DNA from: Mixophyes australis
Lineage: Eukaryota > Chordata > Amphibia > Anura > Limnodynastidae
Direction of reading: 5' to 3'
Assembly (NCBI GenBank): GCA_036250195.1
Contig: JAVHZZ010000002.1
Coordinates: forward strand, 274,168,960 to 274,232,959
DNA: 64,000 bases
Below are positions 25,100 through 36,954 of the stretch, piece after piece. Position 1 is the first letter of the stretch. Each line of letters starts with the position of its first letter. The notes under the pieces were generated by a model that did no database searches, was not told the origin of the DNA, and saw only the letters and a list, made by a program, of their open reading frames with translations. The translations under genes were made by a program, and so were the position numbers.

Positions 25100-27440
25100 T
25101 GTGCAGTGTAATGCAGACCTGTTGAAGGTTTTTTATATATTTTATTGTGGTGGCCAGTGGCCAGTCCTCTACGCAGTCCAGATACTATTTTTGGGTGTAA
25201 TGCAGACCTGTTGAAGGTTTTCTATATATTATATTGTGGTGGCCAGTGGCTAGTCCTCTACGCAGTCCAGATACTATTTTTGGGTGTAATTCAGACCTGT
25301 TGAAGGTTTTCTATATATTTTTTATTGTGGTGCCCAGTGCCCACTACTCTACGCAGTCCAGATAGTATTTTTGGGTGTAAGGCAGACCTGTTGAAGGTTT
25401 TCTATATATTTTATTGTGGTGCCCAGGGCCCACTACTCTACTCAGTCCAGATACTACTTTTGAGTGTAATTCAGACCTGTTGAAGGTTTTCTATATATTT
25501 TATTGTGGTGCCCAGTGCCCACTACTCTACGCAGTCCAGATACTATTTTTGGGTGTAATTCAGACCTGTTGAAGGTTTTCTATATATTATATTGTGGTGG
25601 CCAGTGGCCAGTCCTCTACGCAGTCCAGATACTATTTTTGGGTGTAATGCAGACCTGTTGAAGGTTTTCTATATATTTTATTGTGGTCCCCAGTGCCCAC
25701 TACTCTACGTAGTCCAGATACTATTTTTGGGTGTAATTCAGACCTGTTGAAGGTTTTCTATATATTATATTGTGGTGGCCAGTCCTCTACGCAGTCCAGA
25801 TACTATTTTTGGGTGTAATTCAGACCTGTTGAAGGTTTTCTATATATTTTTTATTGTGGTGCCCAGTGCCCACTACTCTATGCAGTCCAGATACTACTTT
25901 TGGGTTTAATTCAGACCTGTTGAAGGTTTTCTATATATTTTATTGTGGTGCCCAGTGCCCACTACTCTACGCAGTCCAGATACTATTTTTGGGTTTAATT
26001 CAAACCTGTTGAAGGTTTTCTATATATTATATTGTGGTGGCCAGTGGCCAGTCCTCTACGCAGTCCAGATACTATTTTTGGGTGTAATGCAGACCTGTTG
26101 AAGGTTTTCTATATATTATATTGTGGTGCCCAGTGCCCACTACTCTACGCAGTCCAGATATTACTTTTGGGTGTAATTCAGACTTGTTGAAGGTTTTCTA
26201 TATATTTTATTGTGGTGCCCAGTGCCCACTACTCTACGCAGTCCAGATACTATTTTTGGGTGTAATTCAAACCTGTTGAAGGTTTTCTATATATTATATT
26301 GTGGTGGCCAGTGGCCAGTCCTCTACGCAGTCCAGATACTATTTTTGGGTGTAATGCAGACCTGTTGAAGGTTTTCTATATATTATATTGTGATGGTCAG
26401 TGGCCAGTCCTCTACGAAGTCCAGATACTATTTTTGGGTGTAATGCAAACCTGTTGAAGGTTTTCTATATATTTTATTGTGGTCCCCAGTGCCCGCTACT
26501 CTACGCAGTCCAGATACTATTTTTGGGTGTAATTCAGACCTGTTGAAGGTTTTCTATATATTTTTTATTGTGGTGCCCAGTGCCCACTACTCTACGCAGT
26601 CCAGATACTATTTTTGGGTGTAATGCAGACCTGTTGAAGGTTTTCTATATATTATATTGTGATGGCCAGTGGCCAGTCCTCTACGAAGTCCAGATACTAT
26701 TTTTGGGTGTAATGCAAACCTGTTGAAGGTTTTCTATATATTTTATTGTGGTCCCCAGTGCCCACTACTCTACGCAGTCCAGATACTATTTTTGGGTGTA
26801 ATTCAGACCTGTTGAAGGTTTTCTATATATTTTTTATTGTGGTGCCCAGTGCCCACTACTCTACGCAGTCCAGATACTATTTTTGGGTGTAATGCAGACC
26901 TGTTGAAGGTTTTCTATATATTTTATTGTGGTGCCCAGTGCCCACTACTCTACGCAGTCCAGATACTACTTTTGGGTGTAATTCAGACCTGTTGAAGGTT
27001 TTCTATATATTTTATTGTGGTGCCCAGTGCCCACTACTCTACGCAGTCCAGATACTATTTTCGGGTGTAATTCAAACCTGTTGAAGGTTTTCTATATATT
27101 ATATTGTGGTGGCCAGTGGCCAGTCCTCTATGCAATCCAGATACTATTTTTGGGTGTAATGCAGACCTGTTGAAGGTTTTCTATATATTATATTGTGATG
27201 GCCAGTGGCCAGTCCTCTACGCAGTCCAGATACTATTTTTGGGTGTAATTCAGACCTGTTGAAGGTTTTCTATATATTTTTTATTGTGGTGCCCAGTGCC
27301 CACTACTCTATGCAGTCCAGATACTATTTTTGGGTGTAATGCAGACCTGTTGAAGGTTTTCTATATATTATATTGTGGTGGCCAGTGGCCAGTCCTCTAC
27401 GCAGTCCAGATACTATTTTTGGGTGTAATTCAGACCAGTT
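25100..27440 (+). repeat. 89-bp satellite-like array, about 26 units
   Basis: Units contain GACCTGTTGAAGGTTTTC, TATATATT and CAGTCCAGATACTATTTTTG. Measured steps between GACCTGTTG landmarks are mostly 89 bp, with 91 and one 82. Two variants alternate irregularly: GTGGCCAGTGGCCAGTCCTC and GTGCCCAGTGCCCACTACTC, with a minor GTCCCC form. The block at about 26390-26640 recurs 267 bp (three units) later with the same private variants. Confidence 0.95.
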
Positions 27441-27821
27441 GATGGGTTTTTAATTATATTGTGGGGAACACTCCTCTACGCAGTCCAGAAAGATACCTCG
27501 TTGCAACGTTTTGTACTAAAAAAAAAAATATTGTGAGGTGTTAGGTGTTCAGAATAGCCTTTAAATTAGTGGAAATTATTGTTATTGAATGTTTTTGAGG
27601 TTATTAATAGTGTAGGAGTTAAAATAAGCCCAAAAACTTGATTTTTACACTTTTTAGTTTTTTTTCAAAAAAAATCCGAATCCAAAACCTTAAATCCGAA
27701 CCAAAACCTTTCGGCAGGTGTTTTGCGAAACAAATCCGAACCCAAATCATCGAGAAAATCTGGATCCAAAACACAAAACACGAGACCTCAAAAGTCGCCG
27801 GTGCACATCCCTAATGACGAT

Positions 27822-28887
27822 GATGTTGTTTGTGTAAATCCTGTACTGGTGGAAGCAGTTGTTGACAGTGATAGCAAGATGCCCATTGTCATACCTGGGC
27901 AGAAGACAAAAAAATCCACCTCTTATGTCTGGAATTATTTTTACCCAAATCCTGACAACAGCTGTGTAGCCATATGTAGCGTTTGTAAATCCACAGTCGA
28001 GGTAGGGACATAAACCATTTAGGAACCTCATCCATGTTACACTATTTGAAGAGAGTTCATGGGAAGCTTTTGGGAAAATCCAAAACTTATTCCCACAAAA
28101 TAACAACAAGCGGTCCAGCATCAGCTAGCTCCCTGCTCTCATCTAGATCACGGCCCCTGCAATCGACACAGACAACACCAACCTCATCAATATCCTCATT
28201 AGCGATCGGAGTTAGTCCAAGTTGCTTAGACTACATGACTTCTCCCCTAACCAGGATTCATGTGAAGATTTTGTGACTGTTAGGCCTACTGCTGCTGCTG
28301 GTCGTGCTGCTGGGGGTGAATCTTCCTCCCATAAGCAGCCCAAGAAGAAAACCACTAGTACTTTACAACAATTAACTGTGAAGGAAACTTTTGCTAGAGG
28401 AAGCAAGTATGACAGCAGTCACCCAGTCACAAATAGGATCACAGACGCCATGACGACTATGCTAGTGTTAGATCTGTGTCCAATATCCACTATTAACACT
28501 GCTGGTTTTTCACAGTTAATTGGGGTCTTGTGTCCCCGTTACCAAATTCCATTGCGACACCATTTTTCGAGAAAAGCTATTCCTCAACTGTACCAGGACA
28601 TTGTCAAAATATAATAATTTGCCTACAAAATGCCATTCTAACCACTGTACACTTAACCACAGATATGTGGACAAGTGGAAGTGGGCAAACAAAAGATTAT
28701 ATGACTGTGAAAGCCCACTGAGTTGGTGATTAGCCTTCACAAGCAGGAACAGCAGCAGCATGTAGACCACTACGTAACATTTCTCACAGGCTGGCTACTC
28801 TTTGTATCACCGGCTTCACTAACAGGCATACAGCTGATAATTTGTTAAGAAAACTAAGGGATGTCATTGATATATGGCTTATGCCAC
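27822..28887 (+). pseudogene. BED finger and catalytic-core start of hAT A transposase
   Basis: Resumes with DVVCVNPVLVEAV, then a BED-type zinc finger: SYVWNYFYPNP, CSVC, and after a frameshift LKRVHGKLLG supplying the His side. Next comes a Ser-rich linker, RGSKYDSSHPV, a segment homologous to the hAT D core and, in yet another frame, LTTDMWTSGSGQTKDYM with the first catalytic Asp of hAT transposases. At least three frameshifts and stops make it a pseudogene. It is cut at 28887 inside the codons for the ...PLG-SPGYVISDNA region by element F; coding resumes at 32981-33056. Confidence 0.85.
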
Positions 28888-29581
28888 TTGGGGCTAGATT
28901 TACTAACAGGCGGGTTGTTAACCCCGCCATTTTTCGTCGAGCTTTCCGGCGGTTTTGCCAGCGCCGGATTTACTAAAGGCAAAACCGCCGTCCAAACGGC
29001 CAGAAATGGCTTTTTTTCAAAACCAGCACTTTAAAAATTGCCATCCCGATTTTCACAATGATGACCATACAAACAGCCGGATTTACTATGGCGGGGTTTG
29101 GCAAACCGTCGGAAAAGCGTCAGTCAAACGGCCAAAATAAAAGAGCTGGTTGTGAGTGGCGAGATTGCTCAAACAGCATGCTGTCGGAGCTCCGGTAGCT
29201 GTCAAAATTGTAAAGAATATTCAGTCTTAACCCTAGTGCTGCCAGCCTAGTGCTGGTTCCGTGAAAATCGTGAAAAATTTTTGCGTGTGGTCCCCCCTAA
29301 TTTCACAGAACCAGCACTGGGCAAACCAGCCGGGGTTGGAGGCACTATAGCAGGGGGACATGCGGCAGGGGTCCCCCTGCCATAATGACTAACCAACCCC
29401 AGGCTGTTCAACGCTGGACTGGATTCCCTAGGGAGTGGGGTCCGCCGAAAAAAATGAGCGGGCCCCCCCCTTGGGACACCCAGCCCAGTGCTGATAGCAC
29501 TAGGGCTCTTCCTACACCCCTAGGCGGTAGGTGTAGGGTATTAATGGTGAAATAAGTGGTAAAAAAAAAAAAAACAGATGC

Positions 29582-29775
29582 CATTTTGTTTTGTGGAACT
29601 ACAAGTCCCAGCCAGCTAGGTTGTCTTAAATAGTGTGGGAATGCTGCTACTTGTATAACTACAAGCACCAGCATACCCACGAGAGCCAGGGCATGTTGGC
29701 ACTTGGAGAACCACAAGTGCCAACATGCCCTGACACCCACGGTGGCTGGGACCTGTAGTTCCACAAAACAAAATG
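29582..29775. repeat. Inverted repeat within element F
   Basis: Arms of about 33 bp (CATTTTGTTTTGTGGAACTA and its inverse at the right end) enclose a second hairpin at 29692-29731 (GGCATGTTGGCACTTG / CAAGTGCCAACATGCC). This is a fold-back structure, probably a nested MITE or regulatory part of element F. Confidence 0.75.
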
Positions 29776-29968
29776 TTTAAAAATCGACAACACCCTCGTT
29801 AAAACCACATCCATTTAATAAAAATAATAAACCCACAATAAAGACATTAATCACCCACATTTACACCACATATTCTTATTAAAAATAATACATTTCCGAT
29901 ATACTCACCAATAAAGTTTTCAACAGTTGTCAGCAGCTTTCAATCCCAAAATGGCTGTAAACAAGTCA

Positions 29969-30240
29969 AAAATACATTTGTATCCAAAGTCCATGCTTGC
30001 CAATGTCCCAAATAAATTTGTACTTCCAAAAGTCCATGCTTGCCCATATCCCAAATAAATTTGTACTTCCAAAAGTCCATGCTTGCCCATATCCCAAATA
30101 AATTTGTACTTCCAAAAGTCCTGCTTGCCCATGTCCCAAATAAATTTGTACTTCCAAAAGTCCATGCTTGCCCATGTCCCAAATAAATTTGTACTTCCAA
30201 AAGTCCTGCTTGACCATGTCCAAAATACATTTGTAATTCC
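29969..30240 (-). repeat. 43-bp minisatellite in element F
   Basis: About six units with CAAATAAATTTGTACTTCC then AAAAGTCCATGCTTGCCCAT; some units are 2 bp shorter (AGTCCTGCTTG). It gives three overlapping minus-strand frames with Trp/Gly-rich repeats that I regard as artefacts. Confidence 0.9.
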
Positions 30241-30550
30241 AAATCAATGGTAAGTTACAGTCAGATGTCAATGTGTAAGTGGCATTTGTGCATTGTTTTG
30301 TGTAAGCGGTATACTAGTGTTTAATTGACAGAAAAGAAAGACTGTTTGCATTAAAATGTAACCACATTTATTGCAGTAATAAGCATAAATTATAAATGAA
30401 CATTGCATACACATTCACAAAAATGTATGAACTGCTTTTTACATACGCGTACCTGTGGAGTAACAGGCTGTAAAAAGTGCAAAATGGAACAGGTGCGGTA
30501 TTGTAAACAATGATTTTTATCCATTTTTAACCTAAACAACAAGCATTAGG

Positions 30551-32376
30551 CTACCTACGCCTTTTGGCAGGTACATCTGCACCTCTGGAGACACTCTCCG
30601 CTCTCCCTCGGCCGCTCCAGGTGCGAGCACATCTCCTTGGAGGTGTACTTTGTATTGAGCGATTAGGCGTGCTAGCCGAACTGGTTGTGGCCGATGACAT
30701 TGGTACAGGAAAACGTGCCATTATTTCATGGTGCATTTGGCCTGCCATCCTATTTACATTTGCATTCACCTCCCTTACAGTTGTGTGTAAGGCCTCCACA
30801 GCACCAGTCACTTGGATCATGATTACATTTGATTGATCAATAGCTGCATCTATACGATTTAAAGCTGCAGGTATTTGACTATTAGTGCAGTATGCACGCC
30901 TCAAATGACCGACAATATGCGACATATGTCTTGTTTGGGTGTCCATGAACTGGGATTGCACTACCTGGAATTTTGCAATTGATTGGACCATTTCTCGTCC
31001 TGTATCCAGTGGAGGAGGTGCAGTTTGCTGCTCTTCTGTGTGTTCTGCAGGCCCAGTTGTTTGATCCAGGAGGTTAGACACGGGGGCATCAACAACTTGG
31101 AGGGTAATTACTCTGTCATCCTCTGTGTGCGGTGACATTTGCAAGGACTCCCGCTGACCTGGCTGATATGAAGACGTTCCTGTGGTGAAAAATCCAAGGT
31201 AAGTATATAGCATATAACATGTTTGTATATTGCATTCTGGACACTGGACAGAAAACATAATCCTTTACAACTACAGAATATTTACCAATGTCTGCCTTCC
31301 TGATTAGTTGTCCTATGCGAACTGCTTAAGGATGCTATGCTTTTTTTTTAAAATACAATCTCATTTGGACTATGTGTTTGAGTGAGGGGATAGTAAAGCA
31401 AATTAATTGTATACACAAATATGATGGTGCTGGCAGCAAAATGTTGCAAGACAGTGCTTGTGTGTAAGCTATTACTATTTTAGTTCTCCCAATGTGTAGT
31501 ACATGAAGTTTTATTTGCAAACCAGATATAAACGAAACAATATAAAATTTACACCAACATTTGCAAAGGAAAAACTCAAACACCATTGCTCCTCCCCCAA
31601 ACAGACTACACACATCTGCTTGTTCTTCAGAATCCCTCACAGACAGTGGAGGAGTAGACCTTGGACTCGGAGTGGACTCTCTTACAGGCGAATCTGGATG
31701 TGCTAGAAAAAGCATACACTGTATTTGCAGCAACAATCATTTAAAAATGTATACAGTATATTTTGATAATGTGATTTTAAAATACAAATACAATTTTAGA
31801 AAAACTCATGTGTACTTGCAAAACAGTTAGAGTAAAAATTGCAAAGAACTCACCAGCTGGTTGTCCAAACGAAGGCGCATCCGTGTCCTGCACATTGACC
31901 CCCTCGACAATTTCCCGGGGCATTATCTGCCGCAGCTCCTCCTCATATGTGGTATATTCCATACAAAGTGGTGGTCCACCACCTGTTCCTCTTTCTGCCT
32001 TCCTTTCCTCAGCCATTTTTTCCTTCAGTCTCCACTTTATATCAGAAAAACGTTTGCTGCAGTGAGCCACTGACCGCTTTGATGGTCCCACCGCATTCAA
32101 GGCCTCACATAATTGGGACCACAATTGATGACGCCACCTGAACAAAGTACAAGCTGCCAGGTTCCCTAAAATGATCTCGGAACAGGGAACAATATTGTGC
32201 ACTAACACATAATTCTCGTCGTGAGAAAATCTCACATTCCTCCCTGTCTTTGTCCTACTGCCCTGTCCTGTCTCCTCTAACCCTTCCTCACCTTCCTCTC
32301 TCCCCTCGAGCTCCATCTCCCTCTCCTCACCCTCTGCCCCCTCCAAACTCTGGCCATAATATCCAGTAAGACACAA
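30551..32376 (-). CDS. Harbinger Myb/SANT-like DNA-binding protein, probably spliced
   Basis: The first exon (32376 down to about 31854) has an acidic start and then a Myb/SANT-like domain: FSHDENYVLVHNIVP, FRWRHQLWSQLCEALNAVG, RSVAHCSKRFSDIKWRLKEK, as in the Myb-like partner that helps Harbinger transposase bind DNA and enter the nucleus. A GTGAGT donor follows AGCTG at 31854. A CTAG acceptor opens a Pro/Ser-rich exon at 31702, and a CACCACAG acceptor opens the last exon at 31179. That exon reads GTSSYQPGQRES and ends AKRRR at 30551, a basic, possibly nuclear-localising tail. Exon 2's donor is uncertain. Start choice (first in-frame Met versus MELEGREE) is unclear. Exons look open, so it may have been intact recently. 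Confidence 0.72.
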
Positions 32377-33544
32377 AAAACACGGAACACTGAACTACTG
32401 ACAAACACAAAGGACAAACTAGACTAACTACTGAAACACTCACAACATGCTCACACACAAGTAACGGAGACAAAGGACTAGACAATTACCAAAAACACAA
32501 GACAGAAATTAAATCAGAAAATAAAGCCACAAGACTGTAAAAGAACACAGGACTACTCACACTCCAATCAGAAATCACAGCACAACAACTTTCAAAAGCA
32601 ACTCTCACAATCCTAAATCCTCCATGCTCCTATCTCTTTTCTCCTCAAAACCCTATCAAAGAAAAAGTGGCAGGCCAGTGCTTTATATAGGGCTTGTGAT
32701 GTCAAATCTCCTGACAAAGAAAGTAGCCAATAGTAAAAGGCCATGATTCAGGTGATTTTTTGAAATAACCCGCCATCACATGAAACCGCTGAGTTTTAAA
32801 GGTAAAGCGTTATGTTCCCTTCAAAGCCGCTGGTGGCTTGGAGCCTTACATCCCGCCATTACATCGCGGTTACATCCATTAGTAAATCTGGCTGTTTGAC
32901 ATGCAAACCCTCCGGAAAAACGCGGCGAGGCATGGCGGATCAAACACGCCGCGCAACCCGCCCCTTAATAAATCTAGCCCCTGGACTCTCCCCTGGATAT
33001 GTCATTTCGGATAACGCCACCAACATTGTGGGAGCATTACAGCTGGGTGAGTTCCATTGAGTAGGTTGTGGGTTGGAGAGCTCCTGCAAACCAAGAAAAG
33101 TACTTTTGTTTGATCCAGCAAATATGGAGGATCCTGGGGGAGGTGAGGAGGAAAGCCTCCAGGCTTCCGGGTCTATTTCACCTGCAGATGTGATCTGCAG
33201 GGTAAATTCTTCCCATCTGCAGCCTCAAAACGTCTTAGCAAGCATGGTTGATGAAATCTCTAGCACGGAAAGCCGCAGTAAAACTTCCAGCCTTATTGCG
33301 GATGCCCCCCCCAAGCAACATCACAGGGGAGATCTTGGGGCCACTGGCTATGACCTTGGGTGAAGAATGCTTCCCCTGCATGAACTTGAATACAGGGGAG
33401 ACTGTATCTGAGGACCCATCCCATGTACAGGCCCTAGTGAGGCAACTAGGTGCCGGCATTGAACTCCCGCCTGTAAAGTTAAACATGGTGGGGCAAGTGA
33501 ATGAAGCCAATGTGGTCCCAGTGACTATGCAACTGGGGACCGCG

Positions 33545-34015
33545 ATAGATCCTTCTGTGCCGCTTAACATGTCGGACTCCTATCCTAGTGGTGCAAGTGT
33601 ACAAGTCCCGGTGCCTACACAACCGAGGACCGTGGGCAGTGCCGTAACTAGACATTTTGGTGCCCTGGGCGAGACAGGGCACCGGCGCCCCCATCTAAGT
33701 GGGAGTGGCATTTGACATGTGGGTGTGGCCAACCTAATGTGGGTGTGGCTAGCACTTTACTGAAAGAATTCGTATACACACAGTGGTGGGATTCCAATAA
33801 TTTAACAACTGGCTCTCTGCCCTAATGACTAATTAAAGTATGCAAAAAATATATAATGAAATAATGATTGTGATACTAAATTGTGTGTTTTATTTGTATA
33901 ATAGGTCAATGTAAGTGAAATACTGCAGTATGTATAGGTTGAAGTGACTTAAAAAATTGTAATGTCTTATCCTTGTCTCTCAAACAAACATTGGTGAGAA
34001 ATAGGGAGGGGGAGG

Positions 34016-34049
<34 letters not shown>

Positions 34050-34490
34050 TCAAAAAAACAATGTTATTTACCCTCCATATGAGGACCTGCAGACATGGGA
34101 GGGGACAAACAGCAGAACTAGAGAGGAATGCAGACACGACGCAGCGGTGCAGTCAAGATGTGCCTTTGACTTCTGCAGTGGAACACATGTGCGTTCCACA
34201 GACAGGAAGTTCGGTATTTGGAACGCACATGCGTTCCACTGCGGAAGTCAAAGGCTTTTCTTATCACTGACAATAGAGCTAGGTAGCAGGTAGCTGCTGC
34301 GCCCCTTTGGGCTTGCGCCCTGGGCGACGGCACCGCCCACACCACCCTAGTTACGGCTCTGACCGTGGGAGGCCCGTCTGTGCCGTTTAACATGTCGGAC
34401 TCCTTTCCGAGTGGTGCAAGTGAGCAAGTCCCGGTCTCTACACAACCGAGGACCATGGGAGGCACGTCTGTGCAATCTAACAAGCCAGAC
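33545..34490 (+). repeat. About 90-bp tandem repeat within LINE ORF1 (split by a MITE)
   Basis: Units with TCTGTGCCGCTTAACATGTC, TCCTATCCTAGTGGTGCAAG and CACAACCGAGGACC occur at about 33555-33636, 34375-34455 and (partial) 34465-34490. The hAT MITE landed exactly in the GACCGTGGGAGG link between two units. This gives a repetitive protein segment in ORF1. Confidence 0.75.
33637..34361. mobile_element. hAT MITE, 725 bp, in LINE ORF1
   Basis: Perfect 8-bp duplication ACCGTGGG at 33629-33636 and 34362-34369. Ends CAGTGCCGTAACTAG and CTAGTTACGGCTCTG. Subterminal GCCCTGGGCG blocks are inverted. Contains a (GA)n run at 34015-34049 and an internal inverted pair, one arm of which reads GTGGAACACATGTGCGTTCC, at about 34170-34255. 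Non-coding. Confidence 0.95.
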
Positions 34491-36279
34491 TTCCCAGCAT
34501 CCGTGGTACCGCCTGATGAGACCCGTGAAATAACAACTGGTGCGGGCGATCCGGGGTTTATCACAAGCAGAAACCCGGGACAGCCTGTCAGTGGATCACG
34601 CTGTGACCTGTGGAGACAAACCTCTTGTCGCTGAAGTGGATACTGGTAGTGTTGACTTACCGGAGTCAAAGGGAGAGGTCAGGAGCAGATTACCAGGGAA
34701 TGTCAAGAGGGGCTGATCGCTGATATAGCGAGGATGAAAAGACAAATATCTGCACTGAAAATAAAGAGCAATCGGGCTTTTAGCACGGATAGAGTAGTTA
34801 TGCGTTTAGAGATAGAGGAACTTTTGGCTAATTTGTTAATGAAAGAACAACATCTGCAATGCCTGACTGAGCAACTACAACGTATGGAGTCCTGTTATGT
34901 GGATGCCTCGGCCGGTGATCAATCATGCTTACCTGCTAACCCGGTGATGGATACTCCTGTTTATACGGGGATAAACTCTCTGTATGATAAAATCAGGAGG
35001 CAGGAGGGGGAGCCACCCGTGAAGGAACCCGTAGGGGCTGTAGTTGATGCTGGGGTGGTTGCTGCATCGGCCGTAGTTACTGCGGCTGGTTCGGCGGTTT
35101 TACCTCTGGCGTCACTTCTACTCACGGCTGGCAGTCCTGATCCGGGTATCCCGAGGCTGAGGGTGGATACAGTAGCCTCAGGCTCCTCTCTCCAGGAGGC
35201 AGGTATGAATGAAATGTGTAATGTAATGCCAGCAAGATTGGTTAATGAAGGCGAGATCTCTGATGCCATATCTGTTGTTGATATTGTCTCGACTAAGTTC
35301 AAAATAAGCATTGATATGTTGTTCCCTGCTACTACAGCATTAGAGGTTGGTGCAGGCATTAATAGCGGTGGATTATCTACTCCTGCCGCTGCAAGTAATA
35401 GCTCCTTTCTCCCTGATGCTGAGGTGTTCGCTGATGTGAGCAGCACGACTATACGTACAGCTAGCCACCTTGAGTCCAGTAAGGATTCTGTATTCGCAGG
35501 CCGGATCGCCCCTATTAGCGACTGTATTGGAATACCTTTGAGCCCGGCACAATCAAAAATTATTGATACTATATATGGGCCCCTCCAGGTGACAGAGAGA
35601 GCTAAAAAAGCTGCTGTTCTAATCCACCAAGTGACCAGGGAAATTGCGAAGAGGTTCCAGGGAGGTCTGGGGGATCAAGCTATGTCCAGTATCAGCGATG
35701 GGGGGGAGTTGGTGGGTCCAATTTCGCCTGCCGTAGCAAGGCATAATCCTGATGTGAGGACTGGCCCCGGGCCGGTCACCCCCGTTTGCCCTTCAATTAA
35801 TCTGATGCCCCCAGTGTATGGTCAGGGTACATTAGGTCCAGTTCAAGGGCCAATTTCTTATGCCCGGGTGGTATCGGGTGGACAAAGACCTGTGGTGCCT
35901 CCTTCTGGTGGCCCTCTTCCTAGGGGTCCTCAGTCTGGGGGCCCGTCTATCACAGGCCAACCCCCCAAGAGAAGGAATGTTGAACAGCTAAGGTACATGG
36001 GGGAAGAACCCCCAAATAGAGGTGATTTTTTTAAGGTTTTTTTTTCCTCCTTTGGTTTCGTCCCAGCGGATCTCTTTGGCTGCATCCATCCCGTCGGGAC
36101 CCCCGAGTATGATGTCAGCTTTATGACATATCAGGGGCTGCAGGCGTTTTAGGGCCGATGGGGTGGATGTAGGGGACGGGATCCGTGGGCGAATTTCAAG
36201 GCTATTGCTGTAACCAGACAGGAAAGGGTCAAGATTACTATCCTGGTTAGAAAGGAGTCTATCCCTGTAGCTGACTTAG

Positions 36280-36770
36280 CCTTTTGGGTGGGGTGGTACG
36301 CGTGCCGGGTGTCCCCACTTGTGAAGGTGCCTTATCCAAGCCATGGGGTCTGGGGTGGTGGGTGGCTGGCCTGGTTTATATCCCAAGTGCTGCCTTCCTA
36401 GGGAGGGACAGGATTCAGTGCTTTTATCCGGGTCAGCCGAGGATGTGCCACCGCTGTGGTGACTTCCGCCACCTCAGCGCCAATTGCCCCCAACAAAAGT
36501 GTGGGCACTGAGGGGATACCGGGCACGAAACCCTTTCCTGTAGCAGTATTAGATGTAACTTGTGTTGGACAATTGGCCATCCCTTCAGTAGATGCCCCCA
36601 TGCATTCCATAACACAGAGATAGCTGATGAGCTGTTGTTAGAGGCTGCTGAGGGGATAGAAGAGGCGCAGAGGGGTGAGGGTGTGGTGAAACCTGTTGAT
36701 CCAGTCTCCACAGAGCCGCTGAAGTCTATGCCAATCCCCGCCTTTCTGACAGGGGACGAATGTTGAGCAG
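36280..36770 (+). pseudogene. LINE ORF1 zinc-knuckle region
   Basis: CHRCGDFRHLSANC (36446 on, C-X2-C-X4-H-X4-C) is followed after a stop and frame change by CNLCWTIGHPFSRC (36555-36600). A degenerate third box, GDTGHETLSC, lies between. These match the gag-like zinc knuckles of Tx1/L1-Tx1 ORF1 proteins. Frames 36284-36511 and 36560-36766 carry the parts; the break shows decay. Confidence 0.78.
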
Positions 36771-36954
36771 CCTGGTCCTAGTTCCAAAACTTCATCCACA
36801 GGAAAGGAATGGGTGGAGCCAAAAAAGAGCATTAGGTAGAACAAATCAAGAAGGGAAACAAATCTGATTTTGTCTAATAAGTTCCAGTTCTTGTCTAGTG
36901 AGGGGGAGGAATCAGGCAAATTTTTAGCGGAAAGGTGTATCCAGGGATACGACC

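Larger units (their letters stand above)
21934..27813 (+). mobile_element. hAT element C, internally deleted, inserted in hAT A
   Basis: Perfect 8-bp duplication ATGACGAT at 21926-21933 and 27814-27821. Ends TAGAGATGAGC and GTGCACATCCCTA (inverse TAGGGATGTGC) agree in the outer bases. It carries its own 5' repeats (22190-22740, a GTGCTGTGTCCTGTGCTCTG phrase and ACAAAGTTCACTGATTCAGC), an N-terminal transposase part, a C-terminal dimerisation part, and a long 89-bp array toward the 3' end. The BED finger and catalytic core are missing, so it is non-autonomous. Confidence 0.93.
28891..32980 (-). mobile_element. PIF/Harbinger-like element F, inserted in hAT A
   Basis: Terminal inverted repeat GGGCTAGATTTACTAA / TTAATAAATCTAGCCC, with a 3-bp duplication TTG/CTG (one mismatch) and transposase coding of hAT A resuming on the far side. 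Near-terminal sequence (GCGGGTT on the left, AACCCGCC on the right) extends the inverted similarity. It encodes a Myb/SANT-like protein on the minus strand, the accessory protein typical of Harbinger elements, but no DDE nuclease is visible. The same terminus family appears in the MITE at 46075-46249. Confidence 0.85.
20536..33056 (+). mobile_element. hAT element A, left end and transposase, multiply interrupted
   Basis: Starts TAGAGATGGGCGGGCTCGG like hAT B. Internal order: about 100-bp tandem repeats (20770-21260), N-terminal transposase coding (21270-21933), insertion of hAT C, BED-finger and catalytic-core coding (27822-28887), insertion of Harbinger-like element F, then core coding again from 32981 to about 33056. 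There similarity to the hAT D transposase stops within GGTGAGTTCCA and LINE sequence begins. The 3' half, if it survives, lies beyond the window. Its own target duplication therefore cannot be checked. Confidence 0.85.
33073..36152 (+). pseudogene. LINE ORF1, N-terminal and central part
   Basis: Frames 33073-33363 and 33248-33715 read through the 5' part, which is interrupted by a hAT MITE. The longest open frame is 34734-36152 (472 codons). It has a likely coiled-coil/helical start (KRQISALKIKSNRAF, then IEELLANLLMKEQHLQCLTEQL), a long low-complexity Ala/Val/Ser region, a helical stretch KAAVLIHQVTREIAKRF and a C-terminal part starting SYARVV. That part precedes the nucleic-acid-binding region in Tx1-type ORF1 proteins. 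It ends in a frameshift at about 36130. The role would be an RNA-binding chaperone of the LINE RNP. No host gene is implied. Confidence 0.7.

Noticed and set aside
25100..27440. Could the regular 89-bp array be a CRISPR-like array?
   Set aside because: Whole units are conserved with no variable spacers, and it lies inside a eukaryotic hAT transposon; it is a tandem satellite.
29920..30271. Three overlapping Trp/Gly-rich minus-strand frames
   Set aside because: Product of a 43-bp tandem repeat read in three phases.
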